From positions 77,149 to 134,907 of the forward strand of contig JAPLRR010000089.1 in NCBI GenBank assembly GCA_026399075.1: a stretch of DNA of 57,759 nt. The letters run 5' to 3'. The notes beneath the pieces are model-generated. The model had not been told where the DNA came from. It saw only the letters and a list, made by a program, of their open reading frames with translations, and did no database searches. Positions 36,079 to 44,704 of the stretch are shown piece after piece; positions within the stretch are counted from its first letter, which is position 1; each line of letters opens with the position of its first letter. Made by a program: the position numbers and the translations under genes. This stretch comes from Methylococcales bacterium. Its GTDB lineage: Bacteria; Pseudomonadota; Gammaproteobacteria; Methylococcales; Methylomonadaceae.

Positions 36079-36594
36079 ATGAAAAATTTGTTTGTTATCG
36101 GCTTGGCCTTCTTTTTGTCCGGGTGTACCGGTATCCCCAAAGGTTTGACCGCTGTTGATGGCTTTGAGGTCAACCGTTATTTGGGGACATGGTATGAGAT
36201 AGCCCGTTTGGACCATCGTTTTGAGCGGGGCTTGGAGAAGATTTCCGCCACCTATTCTATGCGGGAAGATGGCGGTGTCAAGGTGTTGAACAAAGGCTGG
36301 AACCCTGCTGAAGGCAAATGGCAACAAGCCGAAGGCAAGGCCTATTTTGACGGGCCTAGTGATAAGGGGGCTTTAAAAGTGTCATTTTTTGGGCCGTTTT
36401 ATGGCGGCTATAATGTCATTGCCTTGGACAAAAAAGCCTATTCCTATTCAATGGTCGCAGGCCCTGACAAATCCTATTTTTGGCTGTTGTCAAGAACCCC
36501 GCAACTGCCTAAGGAAACCCTGTCGGGGTTAATCGAACAGGCCAAAAGTTTTGGCTTTGCCACTGATGAGCTAATTTACCCTAAGCAAGATTAA
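36079..36594 (+). CDS. blc: Outer-membrane lipocalin lipoprotein (Blc-like)
   Basis: 171 residues. A lipoprotein signal peptide ends at a lipobox (LSGC, Cys16). The lipocalin signature NRYLGTWYEIARLDHRFERG begins the barrel; later YxVIALD-like YNVIALDKKAYSYSMVAG and LLSRTP fit the second and third conserved regions. Blc-type lipocalins sit in the outer membrane and bind lysophospholipids or fatty acids. GGAG precedes the ATG. The gap before it has a GGGGG/CCCCC inverted pair that could close the nifJ transcript. Confidence 0.93.
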   Translation: MKNLFVIGLAFFLSGCTGIPKGLTAVDGFEVNRYLGTWYEIARLDHRFERGLEKISATYSMREDGGVKVLNKGWNPAEGKWQQAEGKAYFDGPSDKGALKVSFFGPFYGGYNVIALDKKAYSYSMVAGPDKSYFWLLSRTPQLPKETLSGLIEQAKSFGFATDELIYPKQD

Positions 36595-36613
36595 GCATTA
36601 AATCTAAAAAGTG

Positions 36614-36647
36614 CCTTCCCCTTGGGGAGAAGGTTGGGGTGAGGGGG
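36614..36647 (+). repeat. Dispersed palindromic repeat, family 3, copy 2
   Basis: CCTTCCCCTTGGGGAGAAGG followed by TTGGGGTGAGGGGG. The first part is a hairpin. The flank TATAACTACTT that follows is shared, in reverse orientation, with the repeat pair near 42050-42065. Confidence 0.75.
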
Positions 36648-36678
36648 TATAACTACTTGGATTACATACTCCCCAGCT

Positions 36679-36993
36679 CTATTTTACAATAAGGCTGTTG
36701 TTGACCTGTTTGACACCTTGAACCCTCCTAGCCAGCTCAGTGGCCCGATTCGAGACTTCAGGGGAATCAACAAAACCGCTAAGCTGGACTATACCTTTAA
36801 AGGTCTTGACACTAATTTGAAACACCTTAAGCTTGGAATCACCCAATATTGAAGCTTTAACTTTGGTGGTGATGGCGGAGTCATCAAAATACTCACCCGT
36901 GCTTTCATAATGTTTGCTTCCCGCACAGCCGGGGACAGCAACGGCCAACACCAGGCAAATTAACAATTGGCGAATGAAATTTGATCTGCTCAT
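36679..36993 (-). CDS. BON-domain lipoprotein (OsmY-like)
   Basis: 104 residues. A signal peptide ends at a lipobox (VPGC, Cys23). One BON domain follows, from DDSAITTKVKASILGD to GVKQVNNSLIVK, with the central LSGFVDSPE. BON proteins associate with phospholipid surfaces and are frequently induced by osmotic or envelope stress. It stands alone on the minus strand. The 278-bp gap to the next gene contains no further coding region. Confidence 0.92.
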   Translation of the reverse strand: MSRSNFIRQLLICLVLAVAVPGCAGSKHYESTGEYFDDSAITTKVKASILGDSKLKVFQISVKTFKGIVQLSGFVDSPEVSNRATELARRVQGVKQVNNSLIVK

Positions 36994-37271
36994 GAGTTCT
37001 GGTTTTTAGAAAAAAGCGTGTAGTGTTTAGGGGGCAGTGCAAACTCCCCCCGACTTTGGCATTGCCGCCATGAAAATGAACATCCTGACCCAGTTACGGT
37101 GACTACAAACATAATACAACAAACGCGCACAGATGCAACGGCTAATGGCAGCTGGCTTTAAGCATGTTGCCGTGCGATGTTTTGTTGGCCGTGGTCATTT
37201 ATAATGATTAGTTGTAAATATAACAGGCTACTATAGCCCTGAGTTTATTCCCCCTGTTGTTAGGAAATTTA

Positions 37272-38135
37272 ATGCCAAAATCATTGCTGAGTGGTCAAGT
37301 TTGCCTGTCTGCTAGAAAATTCAGGCCTAGCCTGTTGCTGTTGTTTTTATGTTTGCCGTTGTGGGCCTGCGCTGAGATTTATCATTGGCATGATGCAAAT
37401 GGGGAAGGGCATTTTTCCGACCAATTCCATGCCAATGCTGAAACCGTCAAAATAAACCCAGGTTATAGTTATTATCGTGTTAAGACGGTTTACGATGGCG
37501 ATACGGTGATGTTGGAAGATGGCCGTAAAATCCGTTTTTTGGGCATCAATACCCCAGAAGTGGGGCATAGGGGGCAGCCATCGGATGCGGGTGGTGAACT
37601 TGCCAAGGCGTGGTTGGTGGATAAGCTAAAAAACACCCGGGTCCGTTTAGAAACCGATGTCGAAAAAACAGATAAATACAAAAGGACTCTGGCGCACCTT
37701 TTCACTGAAAAAAACGAGCATATCAATTTGTCTTTAGTGGCGCTAGGCTTGGCCGCTTGCAGCATTTACCCGCCCAATCTGCTGTATGTCAATGAGTTGC
37801 TGGCCGCCGAGAAAAAAGCGGGGCAAGCCAAACTAGGCATTTGGCAGATGCCAGACTATGCGGTTATTCCGGTAAGCCAGTTGGGCGAGGCCGGACATCA
37901 GGGATGGACCCGCCTGACAGGTAAGGTGCTTGATATCCACCCTACCCGAAAGTCCATTTATTTGAAGCTTTCCGATGCGCTGGACGTGCGCATTGAACGT
38001 GAATGGCTGGCGTTGTTTCCCGATGTTACTACTTATCTGGGGAAAACAGTCGAAGTCCGTGGCTGGCTCAACAAAAACAACGGCCATTTTTCGCTATTGG
38101 CCAGACATCCTAGTGCGATTATTATAAGGGATTGA
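37272..38135 (+). CDS. Exported staphylococcal-nuclease-like protein with an N-terminal DUF4124 segment
   Basis: 287 residues. A signal peptide ends near CAEIYHWHD; the next 35 residues look like a DUF4124 module (IYHWHDANGEGHFSDQ). The SNase domain follows, with active-site pieces VYDGDTV (Asp), IRFLGINTPE (Arg and Glu region) and KYKRTLAHLF (Arg). The last 80 residues (LTGKVLDIHPTRKSIYLKLSD to LLARHPSAI) resemble an OB-fold nucleic-acid-binding extension. It would cut nucleic acids in the periplasm or outside, perhaps for scavenging. ATG 37272 has TAGGAA just upstream. Confidence 0.9.
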   Translation: MPKSLLSGQVCLSARKFRPSLLLLFLCLPLWACAEIYHWHDANGEGHFSDQFHANAETVKINPGYSYYRVKTVYDGDTVMLEDGRKIRFLGINTPEVGHRGQPSDAGGELAKAWLVDKLKNTRVRLETDVEKTDKYKRTLAHLFTEKNEHINLSLVALGLAACSIYPPNLLYVNELLAAEKKAGQAKLGIWQMPDYAVIPVSQLGEAGHQGWTRLTGKVLDIHPTRKSIYLKLSDALDVRIEREWLALFPDVTTYLGKTVEVRGWLNKNNGHFSLLARHPSAIIIRD

Positions 38136-38225
38136 TAGCTTGCTGTTGGCAAATTGCTTATCTTTGGGCAGTGGTGCTTGGGCAGGGAAGACAAAATTTT
38201 ACCGCCAAATAATTAGGTGACTTTG

Positions 38226-39215
38226 ATGACAGACATTATCGATAAAACTATGGTCATGAAGTGTGTGGCCTACCAAAAAGGCGTCAGCATCGGCGACGTG
38301 ACCATTGAAGACATCAGCGAAGTGCTTAAGCTTGAACACACGTTTGTCTGGTTGGGTTTGCGGGAGGCCAGCAGGGAGCTGATGGCTAAAATTCAAGAGG
38401 AGTTTGGCTTGCATGATTTGGCCATAGAAGATGCCTTGGCCGCCCATCAACGGCCAAAAGTTGAAGAATATGGTGACTCACTCTTTATGGTGTTGCACAC
38501 CGCCCATTTGGAAGGTGATTGCCTAGCGTTTGGTGAAACCCATTTTTTTATGGGTGAGCGTTTTTTGGTGACCATCAGGCATGGTGATTCACGGGATCAC
38601 AGCAAAGTCCGTTCGCGTTGCGAAGCGATGCCGCATGAGCTGTCTAAAGGCCCAGGATTTGCGCTGTATTCGATCATGGATTTTATCGTTGACAACTACG
38701 TTCCGGTGATAGACGGCTTACAGGAACGGTTTGACGTGCTGGAATCGGCCATTTTCGAATATAAGCCTAGTCGGCAAACCATCGAGGGCCTATATGAACT
38801 GAAACGCGAATTACTGTTGTTGGATGGCATCATTAATCCCGTCATCGACATTTGCAATGAGCTGATGCGCTTTCATAACAGCATAGTCCCCAAGGAGGTG
38901 CGGGTGTATTTCCGGGATGTGGCCGACCACAGCAAACGCATCCAACAAGTGATTCAAGGCATGCGGGAAATGTTGGTCGCGGCCATGCAAGTGCATCTGA
39001 CATTTGAGACCGTCAGGCAGAATGAAGTCGTTAAGCGCTTGGCGGGATGGGGTGCGATTTTGGCCATACCGACCATGGTGTTTAGTTGGTATGGCATGAA
39101 TTTTAGGCACATGCCTGAATTGGAGTGGGAGTACAGCTACCCATTGGTCGTTGGCGGTGTGTCCTTGGCCAGTTTAGTGCTGTTTTTGCGCCTGAAAAAA
39201 GTGGGTTGGTTATAA
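38226..39215 (+). CDS. corA: CorA family divalent-cation (Mg2+/Co2+) transporter
   Basis: 329 residues. A large acidic cytoplasmic N-terminal domain with a long helical region, then two C-terminal transmembrane helices. The first ends in the signature YGMNF with the GMN selectivity motif; the following MPELEWEYSYPL loop and the second helix ending in a basic tail (RLKKVGW) are standard. It imports magnesium as a homopentamer. ATG 38226 is preferred over GTG 38217 because AGGTGA lies five bases before it. After the stop, 39216-39486 has no gene. Confidence 0.95.
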   Translation: MTDIIDKTMVMKCVAYQKGVSIGDVTIEDISEVLKLEHTFVWLGLREASRELMAKIQEEFGLHDLAIEDALAAHQRPKVEEYGDSLFMVLHTAHLEGDCLAFGETHFFMGERFLVTIRHGDSRDHSKVRSRCEAMPHELSKGPGFALYSIMDFIVDNYVPVIDGLQERFDVLESAIFEYKPSRQTIEGLYELKRELLLLDGIINPVIDICNELMRFHNSIVPKEVRVYFRDVADHSKRIQQVIQGMREMLVAAMQVHLTFETVRQNEVVKRLAGWGAILAIPTMVFSWYGMNFRHMPELEWEYSYPLVVGGVSLASLVLFLRLKKVGWL

Positions 39216-39486
39216 GGCAAGGTTCTGGCATGAAGTCAGCCATGCCCACTGCAACCCGAACAGTTGATGGCTGATCACCTATCCGATGTATCCACCCTGG
39301 TAAAAATAAGTAAGCCTTAGCGGTTTAATGGGGGCGTTCCGCCTGAGGATTGGATTTAGCTAGTACCCGTTGTAGCAAGTTTTCACCTTTTGTACTGCGT
39401 TTAAAAAACTGAAAACTTAACCGTTTAAATAATATATCAATTACTCCCCAGGACGATAATCCGTAGGATCTGGGGTTGCGCCCAAC

Positions 39487-39813
39487 TCAATTTTCGATGC
39501 GTTTTCGGGTGCTATTGGTGGGCATTTCCAATTTTGTCCTATCCCAACCTTCCATGTCCAAAATTTCATCCAAGCATTGTTCCATCAATTGATGGGCTTG
39601 TTGGGTAACCTCCGCAATCCGTCTGTGCACTTGAATTTCTACACCGCTGTCGGCGCTGGTTTCTTTATCAATGCACATGTTCTGGTAATCAAACAATTGG
39701 CGTAAGTTGGCGATTTGCAAGCTGATATGGACGGGGCAAGCACAGGTGTAAAGGGCGGCTTGGTCATTGATGATGGCCAGTTGTAGTGCGGTAAATTTCT
39801 TGTCAAGGTTCAT
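39487..39813 (-). CDS. Conserved-looking hypothetical protein
   Basis: 108 residues from ATG 39813, chosen because GAGGAA lies six bases upstream; the open frame runs on to 39879. Predicted mainly helical and acidic, with a Cys-rich spot (YTCACPVH) and EVQ/VTQQAHQLMEQCLDEIL helices. No signal peptide or membrane helix. I do not recognise a family. It has a good ribosome site and stands alone between corA and sqr. Confidence 0.55.
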   Translation of the reverse strand: MNLDKKFTALQLAIINDQAALYTCACPVHISLQIANLRQLFDYQNMCIDKETSADSGVEIQVHRRIAEVTQQAHQLMEQCLDEILDMEGWDRTKLEMPTNSTRKRIEN

Positions 39814-39988
39814 GTGTTTCCTCATATTATTATTTTTAGGGATTACGGTGTTTGGCCAGTAAACGCCCAGTTTCTGCACTGAGGGTTAAAGTGGGTGTTC
39901 ATGCGTAAAGCCAACCGATTTTGGAAGGGTATTTTATGTCTTAAGCCTAAAAAATACGATACTTATAAATTTTAGGGCTTAATCCATA

Positions 39989-40121
39989 AAGGTTTTTTGC
40001 AGTTTGGGAGCGCACTTTGGCTACCCGGTCTACGTTGGCATGTCCCAACTGCGTGGTGTTGATGCCCATGTCAGAAGGGTTGGGAGGCCTACGGCGATAG
40101 GGTTGGGGATCAAAAAACCTT
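39989..40121. repeat. 133-bp segment closed by perfect 11-bp inverted repeats
   Basis: AAGGTTTTTTG at 39989-39999 is matched exactly by CAAAAAACCTT at 40111-40121. Inside, TCCCAAC (about 40051-40057) pairs with GTTGGGA (about 40079-40085). No open frame explains it. It could be a MITE-like element or a structured RNA in the 551-bp gap upstream of sqr. The rest of that gap (to 40364) should hold the sqr promoter, but no box is convincing. Confidence 0.5.
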
Positions 40122-40364
40122 AGGTTTCGTATGAATTTACCTTAATAATTAGCCTTGTATGCTAAGATGGTGTGTGGTATTTTATATTAACAAATGCTAA
40201 TAAGCTTATTTGATTTTTAAGTTTTTCGGTCTGATTGTTTGATCATTGCTGGGTTTTTTATTGCCTTGCGTGGGTATCGATTAACTTTAAATGGGGGAGT
40301 GCTGGGGGCGAATGCCGCGGCAATGGTCAAAATATAAAAATAAAGCACTAATGAGGAAACAAAT

Positions 40365-41645
40365 ATGGCCCGTATAGTAATTTTAGGCGCTGGCATCGGC
40401 GGCGTACCGATGGCTTATGAAATGAAAGAAACCGTAGGCAAAAATCATGAGGTGATTGTGATTTCTGATTCACCCACGTTTCATTTTGTCCCTTCCAACC
40501 CGTGGGTGCCACCCGGCTGGCGTAAACCTGAAGATTTAAAAATTGAGCTGGCGCCAGTGATGAAAAAGAAAGGCATCGAGTTCATCCAAAAAGCGGCAAC
40601 AAAAATCGATCCCGTCAATAACCAAGTGCAGTTGGATGACGGCTCAGCCGTTGCTTATGATTTCCTAATTATAGCCACTGGGCCACGTTTGGCTTTTGAT
40701 GAAATTCCTGGTTTGGGGCCGGATGGTTATACGTCTTCGGTTTGCCATGTTGACCACGCTGCCGTTGCTGCCCAAGATTGGGACAAGTTCATGGAAAACC
40801 CAGGGCCGATAGTCATCGGTGCGGTGCAAGGTGCTTCTTGTTATGGCCCGGCTTATGAATATTTGATGATCTTGGAAACTGAATTGCGTAACCGCAAAAT
40901 TCGTGACCGCGTGCCCATGACCTTCGTTACCGCTGAGCCGTATATCGGGCATTTGGGTTTGGGTGGTGTCGGTGACACCAAGGGCTTATTGGAGAGTGCT
41001 TTGCGTGACAAGTCCATCAAATGGATAACCAATGCCAAAGTGGACAAAATTGAACCCGGCATGATGTTTGTCACTGAAGTCGATGATGACGGCGTGGACA
41101 AGAAAAAGCACGAGCTGCCTTTTAAGCATTCGATGATGCTGCCTGCGTTTACTGGGGTTGATGCCGTGCGTAATGTTGGTGTTGAGGGCTTGGTTAATCC
41201 GCGTGGTTTTGTGTTGGTCGATGAGCACCAACGCAATAAAACCTTTAAAAACATCTATTCAGTGGGCGTTTGCATTGCCATTCCTCCTGTTGATAAGACC
41301 CCATTGCCGGTAGGTACACCAAAAACGGGTTATATGATCGAATCGATGGTGACCACCACTGCCCACAATATCGCTGATGAATTGGCAGGTAAGGAGCCAA
41401 CCCATGTGGCGACTTGGAATGCCTTATGTCTGGCTGATTTTGGTGATTCTGGCGTGGCATTTTTGGCGATGCCGCAAATTCCGCCACGTAACACAACCTG
41501 GTCAGCGGAAGGCAAGTGGGTGCATTTGGCAAAAATCGGCTTTGAAAAATATTTCATGCGTAAAATCCGTAAAGGCATCAGCGAACCTTATTATGAAAAA
41601 CTGATGCTTAAGTTATTGGGTGTCGTACGCATAAAAGGGGAGTGA
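40365..41645 (+). CDS. sqr: Sulfide:quinone oxidoreductase
   Basis: 426 residues. It oxidises sulfide to polysulfide or sulfur and passes electrons through FAD to the quinone pool at the membrane surface. The FAD-binding start is [11 protein letters not shown]. Three redox Cys are seen at 127 (SSVCHVD), 159 (QGASCYGP) and 355 (NALCLAD), each one residue off the essential Cys128, Cys160 and Cys356 known in Acidithiobacillus ferrooxidans SQR; many surrounding segments ([30 protein letters not shown]) also match. The C-terminal amphipathic region should anchor it to the membrane. The DUF2892 gene follows after one base, so the two are an operon. Confidence 0.93.
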   Translation: MARIVILGAGIGGVPMAYEMKETVGKNHEVIVISDSPTFHFVPSNPWVPPGWRKPEDLKIELAPVMKKKGIEFIQKAATKIDPVNNQVQLDDGSAVAYDFLIIATGPRLAFDEIPGLGPDGYTSSVCHVDHAAVAAQDWDKFMENPGPIVIGAVQGASCYGPAYEYLMILETELRNRKIRDRVPMTFVTAEPYIGHLGLGGVGDTKGLLESALRDKSIKWITNAKVDKIEPGMMFVTEVDDDGVDKKKHELPFKHSMMLPAFTGVDAVRNVGVEGLVNPRGFVLVDEHQRNKTFKNIYSVGVCIAIPPVDKTPLPVGTPKTGYMIESMVTTTAHNIADELAGKEPTHVATWNALCLADFGDSGVAFLAMPQIPPRNTTWSAEGKWVHLAKIGFEKYFMRKIRKGISEPYYEKLMLKLLGVVRIKGE

Positions 41646-41646
41646 G

Positions 41647-41847
41647 ATGACGATAGATAAAGTCGTTTTTGCAGTGGCTGGCAGTTTTATTTTGCTTAGC
41701 CTGTTATTGGCGCATTTCCATTCTGAATTATGGTTATGGTTTACGGCGTTTGTAGGGGCTAATTTATTGCAATCGGCTTTTACGGGTTTTTGCCCGATGG
41801 CGATTGTGCTTAAAAAGTTGGGCGTAAAATCCGGTTGTGCTTTTTGA
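41647..41847 (+). CDS. DUF2892 (YgaP-type) small membrane protein
   Basis: 66 residues, with two transmembrane helices ([19 protein letters not shown] and [20 protein letters not shown]) and the family ending [17 protein letters not shown] with its two Cys. Such proteins are often fused or linked to rhodanese and other sulfur-handling proteins. Here it follows sqr with a one-base gap, which points to a role in sulfane sulfur handling or in anchoring SQR at the membrane. Direct function is unknown. Confidence 0.9.
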   Translation: MTIDKVVFAVAGSFILLSLLLAHFHSELWLWFTAFVGANLLQSAFTGFCPMAIVLKKLGVKSGCAF

Positions 41848-42013
41848 AGGTTTTAGTTAAAGCCGCAATTGGTGGTTAGTTTGGCTTTAACAGCGGCAGG
41901 ATAAGCGGTTAAAGCCATCCAGCCATAAAACCAGCCACTGTTCCACCTCTTTTAGGCATTAGTATCTGCACAAGTTTTAATAAATATAAAAACAAGTAGC
42001 ACCGCACATAACT

Positions 42014-42100
42014 CCCTCTCCCCTAGGGAGAGGGTTGGGGTGAGGGGATAAAATCAAGTAGTTAAACCCCCTCATCCTAATCTTCTTTCTAAGGGAGAAG
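42014..42100. repeat. Pair of family 3 palindromic repeats in opposite orientation
   Basis: Copy 3 at 42014-42047 (CCCTCTCCCCTAGGGAGAGGG then TTGGGGTGAGGGG) is followed by a more degenerate copy in reverse orientation at 42067-42100. Together they form a larger inverted repeat. They fill most of the 373-bp gap between the DUF2892 gene and the tolC-like gene, and the remainder has nothing recognisable. Confidence 0.75.
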
Positions 42101-42220
42101 ACGTTTTCTGACTTGTTTAGATACCTATGTTCTTTTAGGGGTATTGGATAGAATCACCCGTTAGCCGTTTTCGGCAAAGCGGGGGAAATGCTTACGTACA
42201 GTTTAACTTGACACACGCCC

Positions 42221-43621
42221 ATGAAGATTATGCTTAAACCCATTAATTACAGGCTGGCATTAAGCTTATTGCCCCTAGTCATGTTAGTCCCTTGGCAGGC
42301 AATGGCTGAAGCTGCGCCACCTGCAAGCAATGTGGCCGCCAAGCCAGCCGCAGCCCAATCGTTTAATTTAGATCAGGCCATCGATTACGCCTTAGCCAAC
42401 AACCCGGATTTACAAATCGCGGTGGAGCGTATCAATCAGGCGCAAGCCCAATTAGGGGTGGCAAAGTCGGCGTTTTATCCGCAACTCAGCGCCAGGGTGG
42501 CTTATGACCATTCCAATAATCCGGCACAAGTGTTTTCAATGATCGTGGCACAACGGGATTTTGATGCCAATTCTATCGCCAACATTAACAATCCGGGTTA
42601 TCGGCAAAACTTCCGGCCTGAAATTATTGGCAAATTGTCGTTGTTTCGGGGAGGGCAGGATTATCAAAACAGCAAAGCGGCGGAACTGGGCATTGATGCC
42701 GCCGAGTATGAGCGCTCAACGGTGCGCAATGCCTTGGTTGAGGCTGTTACCGCCAGTTATTATGCCTATTTGGCATCGATAGAAGCACAAAAGGTGGCAG
42801 AGGATTCGATGGCGGCAATCGGCAGTGAACTCCAGCAAACAAAATTGCAGTACGAAGCCGGGACAGTGCTTAAGTCGGATGTGCTGTCCTTGGATGTGCA
42901 ATTGGCCGAAGCCCAAGATGCGCAAATTCGGGCGGCCAATGGCATAGAGCTAGCTAAAGCCAGTCTGGCCAATTTATTGGGGCTGTCCAGTTTTGAAACG
43001 TTTACCATTACCCCGTCAGCACCCCAGTTGGCCAGCCCCAAATTGACCGCACCTTATAATGATTTGCTGGAATTGGCCATGGTTCAGCGTCCCGAAGTCA
43101 AAGCCGCCGCCAACCAAGTGGAAATTAGCCTGCGGCACTTAAAAAGCGAGCAGGGCGCGTATTTGCCAAAAGCCGATGCTTATGTCAGTTATGGCCAAAA
43201 TAGCCAATCGCCGGGTTTTAACAGTGAGCGGGATAATGTCACAGCGGGGGTTAGCGTTGAGGTGGAATTGTTCTCAGGGTTTAATACCCAGCAAAAAGTG
43301 AAGGCCGCCGAACGCAAAGCCGCAGAAGCCCGCGAACTGGAGCGGAAAACCAAGCTGGCGATTGAACAGGAAGTAAAAATCGCTTTTTTAAAACTTCAAG
43401 AAGCCTTGGCACGTTTGCACGTTACTGAAGCATCCATCTTATCCGCTGACGAAGCCTTACGGCTGGTCAACGAGGAGCGGCGGGCTGAAGTCGTTACCGT
43501 CACCCGTTATATAGAATCGGAAGTTGCCAGAAACAAGGCCCGATCCAATACCATCGCCGCGCGTTATGATGCCTTGAGTGCAGAAGCGGCCTTAAAAAAA
43601 GCCATCGGCGACTGGAAATAA
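42221..43621 (+). CDS. TolC-family outer-membrane efflux protein
   Basis: 466 residues. A signal peptide (hydrophobic LALSLLPLVMLVPW, cleavage near AMAEA) leads to an OEP fold with two structural repeats: FNLDQAIDYALANNPDLQIA begins the first and EVEIS..LKSEQGAYLPKADAYVSYG the second, rich in Ala and Gln heptads as expected for the periplasmic helical tunnel. It forms the outer-membrane exit duct for the two downstream genes, starting 10 bp before the adaptor gene. Two in-frame start codons, 42221 and 42230, are possible. Confidence 0.93.
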   Translation: MKIMLKPINYRLALSLLPLVMLVPWQAMAEAAPPASNVAAKPAAAQSFNLDQAIDYALANNPDLQIAVERINQAQAQLGVAKSAFYPQLSARVAYDHSNNPAQVFSMIVAQRDFDANSIANINNPGYRQNFRPEIIGKLSLFRGGQDYQNSKAAELGIDAAEYERSTVRNALVEAVTASYYAYLASIEAQKVAEDSMAAIGSELQQTKLQYEAGTVLKSDVLSLDVQLAEAQDAQIRAANGIELAKASLANLLGLSSFETFTITPSAPQLASPKLTAPYNDLLELAMVQRPEVKAAANQVEISLRHLKSEQGAYLPKADAYVSYGQNSQSPGFNSERDNVTAGVSVEVELFSGFNTQQKVKAAERKAAEARELERKTKLAIEQEVKIAFLKLQEALARLHVTEASILSADEALRLVNEERRAEVVTVTRYIESEVARNKARSNTIAARYDALSAEAALKKAIGDWK

Positions 43622-43630
43622 AGGAATTTT

Positions 43631-44704
43631 ATGTCACAAACCATTAAAAAAATCGCCAGTATAAGCGCCGCCGTGTTGGCGCTGATTTTATTGCTGCTGT
43701 ATATGCAAGGCAGTTTTGTCGGCAAAGTGCCGCCTGGAAGCAGCGAGCCGCAGGCTGGCCCGAAAATCCCTGAAAGCGATACCGCACGGGTTGAGCAGAT
43801 GCAAGTAGATGATTTGCTGACTTGGCCGGGCACGGTAAAATCAAGGACGGTTGCCAATATTGCCCCCCGGATGACAGCCCGTATTTTAGACATTAAGGTG
43901 AATGCAGGTGACCGCGTTAACAAAGGTGATATTATCGCCCGATTGGACGAGCGTGACATCAGGGCGCAAGAGAATGCCGCCTTGGCCGCACTGGCAGGCG
44001 TTAATGCCCAAGCAAGCCGTGCCAAGGCGGACGAAAACCGCATCCGCAGTTTATACAGCAAAGATGCCGCCACCCGCGAAAATTTTGATGCAGTGACCGC
44101 CCGGGCAAAAGAAGCCAGTGCCAGCGTTAGCCAAGCCAGCAGTGCGGTGAGTGAAATCCGTAGCCATTTGGCGGACACGCTGTTGCTTGCGCCGTTTGAT
44201 GGGGTTGTGGTCAAACGGCTTAAAGAGCCGGGCGACATGGGTTTGCCGGGCGTACCGGTAGTCAGCTTGCAAACCCCGCAGGGTTTACGGCTGGAAGCGG
44301 ATGTACCCAACACGTGTGCCGGACGTTATAAGGTGGGTATGGAGGTGACTGTGCGCATCGATGCCTTGGCCTTGACGACGGCGGCGCATATTGACGAAAT
44401 CAGCCCCGAAATTGACCCCCAAACCCGTACCCAATTGATTAAAATTGCCTTGCCTGCCATCAAGGGCTTGCAGCCTGGGCATTTCGGTTGGTTGGAGCAA
44501 GCCTGTGACCAACACACCGCTTTATTGATTCCTGCAAGTGCCGTGCAACATATCGGCCAACTTGAAGTGGTGACTGTGGTTGCAGCAGGCAAGCCGCAAA
44601 TGCGCCATATTAGGACGGCCAAAACCTTCGGTACACAGACGGAAGTCATTTCCGGCCTACATGCTGGCGAATCCGTCCTTATCCAACCCCAGCAGGCCCG
44701 CTGA
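43631..44704 (+). CDS. RND efflux periplasmic adaptor (membrane fusion protein)
   Basis: 357 residues. An N-terminal signal anchor (IASISAAVLALILLLLYM) is followed by the split lipoyl domain (TARILDIKVNAGDRVNKGDIIARLDERDI and LLAPFDGVVVKRLKEPGDMG), a helical hairpin of about 75 residues rich in Ala and Ser, a beta-barrel domain and a membrane-proximal domain. It links the RND pump with the TolC-like duct. Its TGA stop overlaps the ATG of the RND gene by one base. Confidence 0.93.
   Translation: MSQTIKKIASISAAVLALILLLLYMQGSFVGKVPPGSSEPQAGPKIPESDTARVEQMQVDDLLTWPGTVKSRTVANIAPRMTARILDIKVNAGDRVNKGDIIARLDERDIRAQENAALAALAGVNAQASRAKADENRIRSLYSKDAATRENFDAVTARAKEASASVSQASSAVSEIRSHLADTLLLAPFDGVVVKRLKEPGDMGLPGVPVVSLQTPQGLRLEADVPNTCAGRYKVGMEVTVRIDALALTTAAHIDEISPEIDPQTRTQLIKIALPAIKGLQPGHFGWLEQACDQHTALLIPASAVQHIGQLEVVTVVAAGKPQMRHIRTAKTFGTQTEVISGLHAGESVLIQPQQAR

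Noticed and set aside
43564..44313. 249-codon minus-strand frame
   Set aside because: Antisense to the adaptor gene, with Ser/Ala-rich composition typical of a shadow frame.
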